Source: Cellvibrionaceae bacterium AOL6 (GTDB lineage: Bacteria > Pseudomonadota > Gammaproteobacteria > Pseudomonadales > Cellvibrionaceae). Taken from it: a stretch of 58,133 nt of DNA. Positions 42,856 through 51,809 of the stretch are shown here, piece by piece. The position numbers were made by a program, and so were the translations under genes. A model generated the notes under the pieces. That model was not told where the DNA came from and did not search any database. It saw only the letters and a list, made by a program, of their open reading frames with translations. Position 1 is the first letter of the stretch. Each line of letters starts with the position of its first letter. The stretch covers positions 1 to 58,133 of the forward strand of contig NOXC01000021.1 in the NCBI GenBank assembly GCA_003265435.1. Reading direction: 5' to 3'.

Positions 42856-44931
42856 ATGGCTTTCATCGCACGGAAAATACCCAAACATCTGATTCTGGAA
42901 GACCCCTATTCCCGACGCCGAAATGCGTCCAAGCGCAGCCGGCTGTGGCTGGCCGCGTCGCTGAGCCTGCTGTTCGGCTCCATGCTCATCGCCTCCGTCG
43001 CGCGTGCCGAGGTGCCCGGTGCGGGAGAACTGCGCACAAGCAGCGGTGAGCGGGCGGTGCTGCTGGGCACGCAGATCGAAGCGGAGCTGAGCGGCCTCGT
43101 CGCCAATGTGCGCTATACGCAACTGTTCCTCAATCAAGGGGATCAGTGGCAGGAGGCGGTGTACAGTTTTCCGTTGCCAGAAAACGCCGCGGTGTACCAC
43201 ATGGAAATTCAAGTCGGCGAGCGTCGCATAGTCGGTGAAATCAAGGAAAAGGCCGAAGCGCGCAAGGTCTACCAAGAGGCAAGAAAAGCGGGAAAACGCG
43301 CCGCGCTGACCGAGCAACAGCGTCCGAATATGTTTACCCAGAGCGTCGCCAACATCGCGCCCGGTGAGCACGTCGAAGTGACCCTGCTCTACCAGCACAC
43401 CGTGTGGTACCGCGACGGTCAATTCGAATGGCGCCTCCCCACGACTTACACCCCCCGCTACATCCCTGGCGTACCTCTCAAACTGAATGGAGAGGACAAT
43501 GAACAGATCACCGAAAGCGGATTCGGCTGGGCCGTACCGACCACCGAGGTCGCCGATGCCGATTGGATCACCCCACCAATGACGAGCGATCGCGGCCAGC
43601 AGCAGTTTACGGTGGCCCTGACCCTCGATGCGGGTTTACCACTCAGCCACATCGACGCCCTGTTTCACGAAGTGCAGATCCAGAAGGATCAGGGCCAACA
43701 CCGCATTGAACTGGCTAAACAGCGCGAGTCGATGAATCGCGATTTCGTCCTGCAATGGGCCACCACGCCCGAAGCCACACCGCAAGCCGCCATCTTCCAC
43801 GAGCAGATCGACGGCGAGGACTACGCTCTGATCATGGTGCTGCCCCCGCAACGCGCCGAGGCGCACACCCTGCCTCGGGATGTGGTGTTTGTTATCGACA
43901 CTTCGGGCTCCATGGGTGGCGAATCGATTGCACAGGCACGCCAAAGCCTGCACTTTGCGATCGACCAGCTCGATGACGACGACCGTTTTAACGTCATCGC
44001 CTTCGATAGCCAACCCCGAGCCCTGTTCAACAGTCTGCAGGGTGCAGATAGCCACACGCGCACGCTGGCAAGCGAATGGGTAGCGCAACTGCAGGCCAAT
44101 GGCGGCACCGAAATGGCGTCTGCGTTGGCGCTGGCCTTTGATCAATTTGGTGGCGAACGCCTGCAACAACTCGTGTTTATCACCGACGGCGCCGTGGGCA
44201 ATGAGCGCGCCTTATTCCGCCAGATTCAGGATGAGCTGGGCAGCACGCGCCTGTTTACGGTCGGCATTGGCTCGGCGCCGAACAGCCACTTTATGCGCCG
44301 GGCTGCGGATTTCGGCCGCGGCAGCTATCACTTTATCGGTGACCTCGCGGAAGTCGGCACCGTGATGCAGAACTTGTTCAATCGGCTTGAGCATGCGGTG
44401 AGTACCAATATCGAACTCACACTGCCGGCGGATGCAGTGAGTTACCCCTCGAAACCCGGCGACCTCTACCTCGGTGAACCACTGCTCGTCAGTGCCAAAA
44501 TGCGCAACCTGCCCGACAGTTTTTCGGTGAAGGGCCAACTCGCCGGTCAGGCGTGGCAACAACGTGTTCGTACCGACAGTGCGCGCAGTCATGGCGGCAT
44601 CGCGCGACTGTGGGCAAGAGCCGAAATCGAAGACCTGGAAGCCCAGCAAATCAGCGGTCTTCTCAGCGAATCGCAAACGCGCGACGCCATCCTCGACACC
44701 GCCTTGCGCCACAACTTGATGAGCCGTTTCACCAGTTTTGTCGCGGTGGAAGACACGCCAGTGCGACCGCATCACCAGTCGCTCGCGCGCAGAGCGGTAC
44801 ACAACGTTGTGGCGAAAGGACAAACCGCACCGTGGCCCCAAACCGCCACCTCGGCCGAACTTGGCTGGTGGCTGGGCCTGTTCGCGCTCATGGTCGCCAT
44901 CGTCGTCAAGAGCATGAGTCGCGATGAATAA
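42856..44931 (+). CDS. VIT/vWA-domain sortase substrate (marine proteobacterial type)
   Basis: A 691-residue exported protein. A long signal sequence (1-51, with hydrophobic LWLAASLSLLFGSMLIASVA, cleavage at ARA/EVP) is followed by a VIT domain (about 56-190; VRYTQLFLNQGDQWQEAVYSF, PNMFTQSVANIAPGE). A von Willebrand A domain (about 340-515) has an intact MIDAS: Asp348-Thr-Ser350-Gly-Ser352, VFITDGAVGN. The C-terminus is a sorting signal: WPQTA (660-664), TM (669-686), then KSMSRDE. This matches the TIGR03788-type family encoded beside a dedicated sortase. The motif departs from LPXTG at positions 1 and 5. ATG 42856 follows GAGGCAGG. It overlaps the sortase gene by 8 bases. Confidence 0.92.
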   Translation: MAFIARKIPKHLILEDPYSRRRNASKRSRLWLAASLSLLFGSMLIASVARAEVPGAGELRTSSGERAVLLGTQIEAELSGLVANVRYTQLFLNQGDQWQEAVYSFPLPENAAVYHMEIQVGERRIVGEIKEKAEARKVYQEARKAGKRAALTEQQRPNMFTQSVANIAPGEHVEVTLLYQHTVWYRDGQFEWRLPTTYTPRYIPGVPLKLNGEDNEQITESGFGWAVPTTEVADADWITPPMTSDRGQQQFTVALTLDAGLPLSHIDALFHEVQIQKDQGQHRIELAKQRESMNRDFVLQWATTPEATPQAAIFHEQIDGEDYALIMVLPPQRAEAHTLPRDVVFVIDTSGSMGGESIAQARQSLHFAIDQLDDDDRFNVIAFDSQPRALFNSLQGADSHTRTLASEWVAQLQANGGTEMASALALAFDQFGGERLQQLVFITDGAVGNERALFRQIQDELGSTRLFTVGIGSAPNSHFMRRAADFGRGSYHFIGDLAEVGTVMQNLFNRLEHAVSTNIELTLPADAVSYPSKPGDLYLGEPLLVSAKMRNLPDSFSVKGQLAGQAWQQRVRTDSARSHGGIARLWARAEIEDLEAQQISGLLSESQTRDAILDTALRHNLMSRFTSFVAVEDTPVRPHHQSLARRAVHNVVAKGQTAPWPQTATSAELGWWLGLFALMVAIVVKSMSRDE

Positions 44932-45553
44932 GCACTGGAAGAAGGGAATAATTGGCGCCGCGCTGCTGCTCGCGGGCGCCCTGTGGGGGCACAGCGCGTG
45001 GATACTGGCCAAAGCGTATTGTGCCAAGTGGATGATTCATGATGCCTGGGAAACCACCCTCAACACCGGGCACGCGACCCGCCCCTGGCACTGGGCCGAC
45101 ACCTGGCCGGTCGCTCGCCTGCAAGTGCCGCGACTGGGTGTGGATCAACTCGTGCTGGCTGGGGCGCAGGGCGCCAGCCTGGCCTTCGGCCCCGGCCACC
45201 TCGACAGCTCCGCCGAACCCAATTCAAACGGCCACGTGATCTTCAGCGGGCACCGCGATACGCACTTTCGCTTTTTAGCCGAACTGCAGCGTGGAGAAGT
45301 GATTCGGGTGCAGGATGACAACACCCTGTGGCGCCACTACGTCGTGGACAGCACCGCCGTGCGCGACATCCGCGACGGGCCGATGGCACTGGATCACTGG
45401 GAAGACAGGTTAACGCTGGTGACCTGCTACCCCTTCGACGCCCTCACCCCCGGCGGACCACTGCGCTACGTCGTCAGCGCTCGGCCGATGTCAGGTTACT
45501 TTGCGCCAGGGGAAAAACAAATGCGAATGTTGAGTCAACTGAACCAGTTTTAG
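44924..45553 (+). CDS. Class GN-type marine proteobacterial sortase
   Basis: A 209-residue membrane transpeptidase. An N-terminal anchor (about 9-30) precedes a sortase barrel: VARLQVPRLGVDQLVLAG, NGHVIFSGHRDTHF with catalytic His110, LTLVTCYPF with nucleophile Cys168, and GPLRYVVSAR with the catalytic Arg (Arg181). Its ATG lies inside the last codons of the substrate gene, so the pair is translated together. In Gram-negative bacteria such a sortase normally has a single substrate, the VIT/vWA protein next door. The acceptor in the envelope is not known. Confidence 0.92.
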   Translation: MNKHWKKGIIGAALLLAGALWGHSAWILAKAYCAKWMIHDAWETTLNTGHATRPWHWADTWPVARLQVPRLGVDQLVLAGAQGASLAFGPGHLDSSAEPNSNGHVIFSGHRDTHFRFLAELQRGEVIRVQDDNTLWRHYVVDSTAVRDIRDGPMALDHWEDRLTLVTCYPFDALTPGGPLRYVVSARPMSGYFAPGEKQMRMLSQLNQF

Positions 45554-45555
45554 CG

Positions 45556-45855
45556 TCACTGCTCCGCGGGCGCCGCACGCATCATGCGCGCGCGATTCAT
45601 GGAGTGCATGCCGACCAATACGCCAAGGAAGGCTGAGAGGCCAAAAATGCGTATAAGCTTGTCGCCTACGGGAATCGGATCGCCAAAAAAGCCGAGGCCA
45701 AAAAGAAAAAATACCCCACCCAGCGCGGAAATACTGACAAACTCGACCAAACAGGCAATCAGGATAATTCTCGCCGCCGGCCAGTGGGGACGAGCAAACA
45801 CGCGGGAAACCACGAGAGAAATCGCGATGGCCAGCAGGCCATAAACTGTATTCAT
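45556..45855 (-). CDS. Small unrecognised membrane protein
   Basis: About 99 residues from the ATG at 45855; an in-frame GTG at 45867 would add four. Three hydrophobic segments are visible (YGLLAIAISLVVSRVFA, IILIACLVEFVSISALGGVFFLFGLGF, LIRIFGLSAFLGVLVGMHSM). No family is recognised. It converges on the sortase gene with a 2-base gap and ends with a basic MNRARMMRAAPAEQ tail. Possible link to the sortase is positional only. Confidence 0.6.
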   Translation of the reverse strand: MNTVYGLLAIAISLVVSRVFARPHWPAARIILIACLVEFVSISALGGVFFLFGLGFFGDPIPVGDKLIRIFGLSAFLGVLVGMHSMNRARMMRAAPAEQ

Positions 45856-45911
45856 TACGCTAAGCACTCACACATTGGGCTGCGTAGTGTAACGGAAGCC
45901 CCGCGCGCATG

Positions 45912-45957
45912 CATTGGGGTCTGACCCCAGCGTATGCGTCGGGGTCAGACCCCAATG
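45912..45957. repeat. Paired inverted GGGGTCTGACCCC element with 12-base centre
   Basis: Arms 45912-45928 and 45941-45957 are perfect 17-base inverted copies around the centre AGCGTATGCGTC, the same 12 bases as in the element at 18546-18609. The right arm contains the stop codon of the GGDEF-EAL gene (minus-strand TGA, 45945-45947), so the repeat also encodes that protein's last residues Ile-Gly-Val. Confidence 0.85.
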
Positions 45958-48842
45958 TTGGCGTACCATTCTAGGAATTCGTGTTCGGGCATGGGGCGGG
46001 CGTAGAGGTAGCCTTGGAAGACGCCGCAGCCGAGGTTTTCCAGTGTTGCGCGTTGGCGGTCGGTTTCGACGCCTTCGGCGACGACATCGAGCTGCATATT
46101 CCGGCAGATCGCAATCATGGAACGCACCAGGGCCTGGGATTTTCGGTCTTCCATCGCCACGACGAAACTGCGGTCGATTTTGAGCTCATCCAGCGGCAAG
46201 TCCCGAAGGTATGCGAGCGATGAATAGCCGGTGCCAAAATCGTCGAGCGCAATGCGGAAGCCTCTCGAACGCAGGCGGTCGAAGACGGAAATGATGGAGT
46301 GGATATCGCGCAGAATCGTCGTTTCCGTCACTTCCAGTGTCAGCTTGTCAGGAGACACGCCGTAGCGCTGCACACAGTCGTAGAGGTTCTGTTCAAAATC
46401 CGGGTGCGCGACCTGCCACGCCGAAATATTGACCGACAAATGCTGAAAGTCCACCCCTCTGGTCGTCCAATTGACGATGTATTCGCAGGCACGCTCGATC
46501 ACCCACGCGCCCAGCGCGTGAATCAGCCCTGACTCCTCCGCAATTGGGATAAACGTATTTGGCGCCATAAAGCCGCGTTGCGGATGTATCCAGCGCACCA
46601 GCGCTTCGCCGCCCACCAAGCGACCCTGCTCGTCTACCTGCGGCTGCACATACAGATCAAATTCGCTGCTTTGGATCGCTGCTTTCAATTCCGAACGGAT
46701 AATAATGCGCTCGTTACTTTCTTCGATTTGATCGGGATTGAAAATTTCATAGCGGTCGCGTCCGGCATCTTTTGCTTCGTAGAGGGCCAACTCCAAGCAG
46801 CGCAACGCGCTGAGCTCATCCGTACTCTGGTCCGGGATTTTCACGCAACCGATACTCGCACCAATTGAGAGATAGTGATCGCCGACTTTGATAGGCTCAG
46901 ACGCTTGGTTAATCAAATGTTGGGCGGTGGCTTTCACCGTGTCATCGCTGCCATTGACAGGCGTTTCAATAAAAATAAATTCGTCGCCGCCGAAGCGATA
47001 GACACGGACATTTTTTGGCAGGGCAGCTTCGAAGCGCGTCGACATCGCACGTAGCACTTTGTCACCACTATCGTGGCCGAGCGCGTCGTTAATATTTTTG
47101 AAGAAATCCAAATCCAGCAGATACAAATTAGCCTTCTGTTTTTGACCTTCCAGCTCATCAAACAACTGCAGTAAATCTTGATGAAGCTGAGAGCGATTTG
47201 GCAAACGGGTGATGTAGTCTTCGAAGGCGAGACGATGGATTTCCTTTTCAGCGGCCATGCGCTGTAATTCGGCGCCCGCACGCGCGGCGAAAATTTCGAG
47301 CACGGCCTGACGCTCCGAAATATCGGCCATGGGCTTGCTGTCGATGACAACCAACATCCCGCGCACATCACCCTGCTCATTCAACAGCGGTGCCCCGAGA
47401 TACGATTCTGCTCCGATGTCTTTCAACATCTGATCCTCGGGGAAGCGCTGTTGGATATGCTTGGAGTAGCTGCACACTTTGTTGCCCAACACACCCTCAC
47501 AAGGCGTGGTGGCGAGGTCGTAGCTGATATTCGGCGCTTTCTCGCCATCGACAAACATCGACAGTGTCTTGGCCCGTGTCGGTGCGCCTTGGGGAAGAGC
47601 CTCTGCCAAAAACACATATTTAGCGGAGAAGATTCGGGCGAGCTGCTGCACCATGGAATCAAAAAATCGTTCATCCGAAGCCAGTGAAACGCCTTCTGCA
47701 ATACTGATCACCGCCGTTTGAATGGCGCGCTTTTGAGTAAAGTCTTCGTTAATCAGCGCGACCTGCTCTACCTCTCCAGTGCGCGGGTCCCGCAATGGGA
47801 ATAAGCGCGCCTTGAACCAGGCATTTTCGCGCGACGAGCCTTCAAACGAAAAAGGCTCGGTTTCGACAAATTGCCCCTCAAATGCAGAAGCCAGCGCATT
47901 GGCATAGGGTGTCGCCAGGTAGCCTTCCGCCTCCGCAAGCGGGCGGCCCGGAGCGACATTCAGGCTGCCAAGCAAATGCGCCGCTCGATTGCGCAACAGA
48001 ACACGGGTTTGACGGTCAATGACTTGGGCGGGCATCGGCAGCTGAGTGAACAGCTGCACCAACATGTCGTTATCGTGCTCCAGCTCACTTGAGCGCGCGA
48101 CGGACGCGTCGAGATCACTGCTGATCACCTCCAGCGTCTCGCTCTGCTTGCGAATATCCATCGCAATACCCGCCGCGAGCATCAGCAACAGCACGACCAC
48201 CGCAAAGCCGGACACATAGAAAAACGACAACACGCCCTGATCAATTAACATGTTGATCGACGCGGCGGCGATCTGGACGAGCACGTAGATGCCCAACAGT
48301 GTTGATTTCAAGTGCAGGCGCTGGCGCCACAAGGAGATGGACTGATACAGCACCCAGAATAGGAAGATCAGCCCACCACCATGCAGCAGCCAGCCGTAGT
48401 CACCGGGTGAGCCGACCAGCGTGGTCAAGCGCTCTCCCCATGACAGTATCAGTACAGACTGGTGCACATCACCATCGAAGCGAATAGTGCCGGGCGATTG
48501 CCAGTTGATCACCAGCATCAAGACACACCACACCGCCACCATGGGCAACATGCGCTCCGTGTGTGCGAATCGGGTATAGAGCCCCATAAACCAGGCGATA
48601 AAAAACAGACCCACGATCACTGCAGAGCTCTGAATACGCAAGGCGTGCAAGCTCTCAGCCACGGAAGTCGCCTGATAATAATGACCGGAATAGTATTGAT
48701 ATACCGCGGCGGAAACCGCCGCCACAGCGAAAGTCCCCAGCAGTTTTCTGGGTCCGCTGAACAAAGCCAGTGCCACGGCCTGAATGGCAGCCGCCAGCAT
48801 GACCCCTGATGACAGGTAGAAGAGTAAGGCCGTTAAAGACAT
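45945..48842 (-). CDS. Membrane PAS-GAF-GGDEF-EAL protein (c-di-GMP turnover)
   Basis: A 965-residue inner-membrane signalling protein. About seven hydrophobic segments occupy residues 1-235. They are followed by a PAS-like domain (about 262-370), a GAF-like domain (about 385-530), a GGDEF domain (about 535-705, RFGGDEFIF at 616-624) and an EAL domain (722-965). The EAL signature is complete: GEALVRW (Glu746), NISAW, LEVTET, LDDFGTGYSSLAYL, LKIDRSFV and VVAEGVET. Both synthesis and hydrolysis of c-di-GMP are therefore possible. An N-terminal sensory role is likely. The last residues come from a repeat element. The upstream neighbour, a pilus/secretion ATPase, is a plausible beneficiary of c-di-GMP signalling. 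Confidence 0.93.
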   Translation of the reverse strand: MSLTALLFYLSSGVMLAAAIQAVALALFSGPRKLLGTFAVAAVSAAVYQYYSGHYYQATSVAESLHALRIQSSAVIVGLFFIAWFMGLYTRFAHTERMLPMVAVWCVLMLVINWQSPGTIRFDGDVHQSVLILSWGERLTTLVGSPGDYGWLLHGGGLIFLFWVLYQSISLWRQRLHLKSTLLGIYVLVQIAAASINMLIDQGVLSFFYVSGFAVVVLLLMLAAGIAMDIRKQSETLEVISSDLDASVARSSELEHDNDMLVQLFTQLPMPAQVIDRQTRVLLRNRAAHLLGSLNVAPGRPLAEAEGYLATPYANALASAFEGQFVETEPFSFEGSSRENAWFKARLFPLRDPRTGEVEQVALINEDFTQKRAIQTAVISIAEGVSLASDERFFDSMVQQLARIFSAKYVFLAEALPQGAPTRAKTLSMFVDGEKAPNISYDLATTPCEGVLGNKVCSYSKHIQQRFPEDQMLKDIGAESYLGAPLLNEQGDVRGMLVVIDSKPMADISERQAVLEIFAARAGAELQRMAAEKEIHRLAFEDYITRLPNRSQLHQDLLQLFDELEGQKQKANLYLLDLDFFKNINDALGHDSGDKVLRAMSTRFEAALPKNVRVYRFGGDEFIFIETPVNGSDDTVKATAQHLINQASEPIKVGDHYLSIGASIGCVKIPDQSTDELSALRCLELALYEAKDAGRDRYEIFNPDQIEESNERIIIRSELKAAIQSSEFDLYVQPQVDEQGRLVGGEALVRWIHPQRGFMAPNTFIPIAEESGLIHALGAWVIERACEYIVNWTTRGVDFQHLSVNISAWQVAHPDFEQNLYDCVQRYGVSPDKLTLEVTETTILRDIHSIISVFDRLRSRGFRIALDDFGTGYSSLAYLRDLPLDELKIDRSFVVAMEDRKSQALVRSMIAICRNMQLDVVAEGVETDRQRATLENLGCGVFQGYLYARPMPEHEFLEWYANIGV

Positions 48843-48946
48843 TGTGTCTGCGCTATTCCATCAGTGCCATATTTCACTCCATATCTCGCCCCACCGCTTA
48901 GGGTGTAGAGGGGAAAGCGGTTTATCATTATTAGAGTAATCTTCTT

Positions 48947-48974
48947 GCCTGAGTGACCTCGTGGGTCATCAGGC
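48947..48974. other. Hairpin between GspE-type ATPase and GGDEF-EAL genes
   Basis: GCCTGAGTGACC and GGTCATCAGGC form an 11-bp stem with one bulged G around a short loop. It lies 80 bases beyond the ATPase stop codon on the minus strand. No T run follows, so intrinsic termination is unsure. The rest of the 212-base gap shows nothing clear. Confidence 0.35.
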
Positions 48975-49054
48975 TCCACCATTGTTTTACGATCTATGTA
49001 AAACAAGTCTAGCAGTGATTTGGCTATTTTTGCGACGGAAGCGCGCTACGGCAC

Positions 49055-50827
49055 TCAGTATTTTTCCAGTGGTGGCGCGACTCTCAACACTTCTGACACT
49101 GTCGTCGCGCCTGCCGCGACTTTTTGCGCACCAGACAGGCGTAATGTACGCATTCCTTCTCGCATGGCCAGTTGACGCACCCTGTTCAGATCCATGTCGT
49201 CCGTGATCAAGGCCTGCAAGGATTCCGACAATGGCATAATCTCATAGATGCCCTGCCGACCGAGATACCCCGTATTTCGACACTCCAGGCAACCATCCGC
49301 CTCGTAGGTCACCTTCGGGCGCACAACCTTCCAAGGCTTCACAAGCGACTCCCAATCCTCCTCGCTGATAGGAGTCTCTTTTTTACAATGAGGGCACAGT
49401 GTGCGCACCAGCCGTTGTGCCATAACGCCGAGTACTGTTGCACGCAGAAGATAGCCGGGAACGCCCAAATCCAGCAGGCGGGTCAGGGCCGCCGTGGCGT
49501 CGTTGGTGTGCAGCGTGGAAATCACCAGATGCCCGGTCAATGCAGCCTGCACCGCCATGCGCGCGGTTTCAATATCGCGAATCTCTCCGACCATGATGAT
49601 GTCGGGGTCCTGCCGCATCAGCGTGCGGATACCTGCGGCGAAATCCAGATCGATGTTGTGCTGAACTTGAGTTTGATTGAAGCTCTCTTCGAGCATTTCA
49701 ATTGGATCCTCAATTGTCGAGACGTTCACCTCTTCGGTTGCCAGCGTCCGCAACGAAGAATAGAGCGTGGTGGTTTTACCCGAACCGGTCGGGCCGGTGA
49801 CCAGCACAATGCCGTGCGGCGCCTGAATCATGTCGAGCCAACGCCGCAAGTCGTCGTTAACCAGTCCAAGCTCTTCGAAGGAGCGCAGCAGGATTTCCGG
49901 ATCAAAAATTCGCATCACCAGCTTTTCGCCGAAGGCCGTAGGCAAGGTGGACAGCCGCAACTCCGCTTCACTGCCATCAGGACGCTTGGTTTTAATGCGC
50001 CCATCCTGCGGTTTACGCTTTTCGGCGACATTCATCCGCCCCAGAATCTTAAGACGGCTGACAATCGCCATCGCCACCGACGCGGGGAATTCGTAAATCG
50101 GATGCAAGACCCCGTCGATACGAAAACGCATGCGTGTCTGCGTACGACGCGGTTCGATGTGAATATCACTGGCGCGCTGATCAAAGGCGTACTTAAGCAG
50201 CCAATCTACAATGTTGACGATGTGCTGATCATTCGCTTCCGGGTCCTTCAGCGAACCTAGCTCAAGCAGTTGCTCGAAATTCGCGACGCCAGAGGGGCGC
50301 TGCGATTTGTTGTCCTGCGCGCCCGTCACCGAACGTGCAAGCGAGTAAAACTCCACTCTGAAGCGTTCAATGTCGGCCGGTTGCGCCAGCACAACCTTGA
50401 TGGGCTGACGCACAGTTTGCGCCAACTGAAACTCCCAGTCACGCATATAGGGTTGCGTGGTGGCAATCGTGACTTGCTCGGGGTTGACGTCCACACACAA
50501 CAGCCCGTGACGCTTGGCAAACTGGAAAGACATCAGTTCACAGGCCTTGGCCACCGGCACCTTCATCGGGTCGATATGATAAACCGGCAGCTTACTGCGA
50601 TTCGCGAGCCAGCCTGTCAGCGTCAATTCGTCCAGTGTTTTGCCCTTGTCGAGCTGGTTTTCCAGCTTTTGCGTGCCGACATAAGTGAGTGGGTGCATCG
50701 CGGTTTGCTCACGTGTACGCGATGCCCCCATTAGGAAATTCGCGTCCCTTTTGTGCACCAGCCCGTCTTCCACGAGGTCATTCAGGGTACCGCGGAGGTC
50801 GAGCAAGCGTTCGGGCAGAGCATTCAT
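49055..50827 (-). CDS. GspE/PilB family secretion or pilus ATPase
   Basis: A 590-residue hexameric-type ATPase powering pilus extension or type II secretion. The N-terminal domain (about 1-190) has GTLNDLVEDGLVHKRDANFL and LVDVNPEQV-like segments of the T2SSE_N/MshEN type. The ATPase core has DIHIEPRRTQTRMRFRIDG, Walker A GPTGSGKTTT (Lys351), the Asp box TIEDPIEML, Walker B PDIIMVGEIRD and the His box GHLVISTLHTNDA. A C-terminal tetracysteine zinc site (CPHC ... CLEC) is intact. No other pilin, secretin or GspF-like gene adjoins, so the machine served cannot be named from this window. Confidence 0.9.
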   Translation of the reverse strand: MNALPERLLDLRGTLNDLVEDGLVHKRDANFLMGASRTREQTAMHPLTYVGTQKLENQLDKGKTLDELTLTGWLANRSKLPVYHIDPMKVPVAKACELMSFQFAKRHGLLCVDVNPEQVTIATTQPYMRDWEFQLAQTVRQPIKVVLAQPADIERFRVEFYSLARSVTGAQDNKSQRPSGVANFEQLLELGSLKDPEANDQHIVNIVDWLLKYAFDQRASDIHIEPRRTQTRMRFRIDGVLHPIYEFPASVAMAIVSRLKILGRMNVAEKRKPQDGRIKTKRPDGSEAELRLSTLPTAFGEKLVMRIFDPEILLRSFEELGLVNDDLRRWLDMIQAPHGIVLVTGPTGSGKTTTLYSSLRTLATEEVNVSTIEDPIEMLEESFNQTQVQHNIDLDFAAGIRTLMRQDPDIIMVGEIRDIETARMAVQAALTGHLVISTLHTNDATAALTRLLDLGVPGYLLRATVLGVMAQRLVRTLCPHCKKETPISEEDWESLVKPWKVVRPKVTYEADGCLECRNTGYLGRQGIYEIMPLSESLQALITDDMDLNRVRQLAMREGMRTLRLSGAQKVAAGATTVSEVLRVAPPLEKY

Positions 50828-51005
50828 GCAATAAAAACCGTGTTATTCGATGTTCAATCAAACCATTCTAGGGCCTGTTCACCCTAATTTGAAAGCTTTG
50901 GGCCGCGCGGTTAAAAACGTTCATGCTGCACCAGAGAGCCGGTGCAATTCCCCGCAACTGCACCTACAATAGCGAAAAATGGAAGCAGAAAACGGACCTC
51001 ACTCG

Positions 51006-51809
51006 ATGAAATTGGACCTCTATCACATTGATGCCTTTGCAGAGCGCGCCTTTGAAGGCAACCCTGCCGTTGTTTGCATATTGGATGAGTGGCTACCAGA
51101 GACCATCATGCAGGCCATCGCCGCTGAGATGAACCAGAGTGAGACCGTGTTCGTGGTACAACGCAGTGACGGTGATTACCGGATTCGCTGGTTTACCCCC
51201 ACGATTGAAATCCCGCTGTGCGGGCACGCCACGCTGGCCACCGCACACGTCATGTACGAGCACCTGAACCTGCCACGCGAGCCCATCCGCTTCCACTCTC
51301 TAAGCGGGCCTCTTGTGGCTTTTGAAGAACACGGGCGCCTGTGTCTCGACTTCCCCTGCCAGGATCTGACCGCCACAGAAAGTCGGCACGAGATTGAAGA
51401 AGCACTCGGCTGCATGCCCGTCGCCGTTTATGAGGGCGAGGATCTCGTCGTCTTGTTGAGCGATGCCAGTGAAGTGGCCATTCTCGAGCCCGACATGAGC
51501 AAGGTGAAGCAACTCCCCTATCGCGGCGTCTGCGTCAGTGCGCCGGGCAATGGTAACGGCTTCGATTTTGTTGCGCGCTTCTTCGCGCCAGCCAGTGGTA
51601 TCGATGAAGACCCGGTTACCGGCTCCGCTTACACCAAGCTCGTCCCGCTGTATGCGGTCAGATTGGGCAAAACCGAGTTTGTGGCGCGCCAGGTCTCGAA
51701 GCGCGGCGGCACGCTGCACCTCAGCCTGCGAGGCGACCGCGTCTTTATTTCCGGCACTGCCGTCACCGTCATGCACAGTGAAATGACCCTGCCCGAGCTT
51801 TCGGTATGA
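51006..51809 (+). CDS. PhzF family isomerase-like protein
   Basis: A 267-residue two-domain protein of the diaminopimelate-epimerase-like fold. Typical segments: LYHIDAFAERAFEGNPAVVC, MNQSETVFV with the catalytic-type Glu, RWFTPTIEIPLCGHATLATA, and FFAPASGIDEDPVTGSAY in the second half. The start at ATG 51006 gives the family N-terminus (MKLDLYHIDAF); ACTCG precedes it and an earlier frame ATG at 50979 is not needed. No phenazine genes are near, so it is one of the many PhzF proteins of unknown substrate. It overlaps argE by 4 bases. Confidence 0.88.
   Translation: MKLDLYHIDAFAERAFEGNPAVVCILDEWLPETIMQAIAAEMNQSETVFVVQRSDGDYRIRWFTPTIEIPLCGHATLATAHVMYEHLNLPREPIRFHSLSGPLVAFEEHGRLCLDFPCQDLTATESRHEIEEALGCMPVAVYEGEDLVVLLSDASEVAILEPDMSKVKQLPYRGVCVSAPGNGNGFDFVARFFAPASGIDEDPVTGSAYTKLVPLYAVRLGKTEFVARQVSKRGGTLHLSLRGDRVFISGTAVTVMHSEMTLPELSV

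Noticed and set aside
49172-50260. 362-codon plus-strand open frame inside the GspE/PilB-type gene.
   Set aside because: It mirrors a conserved ATPase with all motifs; the plus-strand product has no family features.
50930-50970. GCCGGTGCAATTCCCCGCAACTG before the PhzF-like gene resembles the core of a cobalamin riboswitch.
   Set aside because: There is no GGGAA-type upstream element and no B12 box (AGYCNGGANACC) before the start codon, and the spacing is far too short. It is treated as chance similarity.
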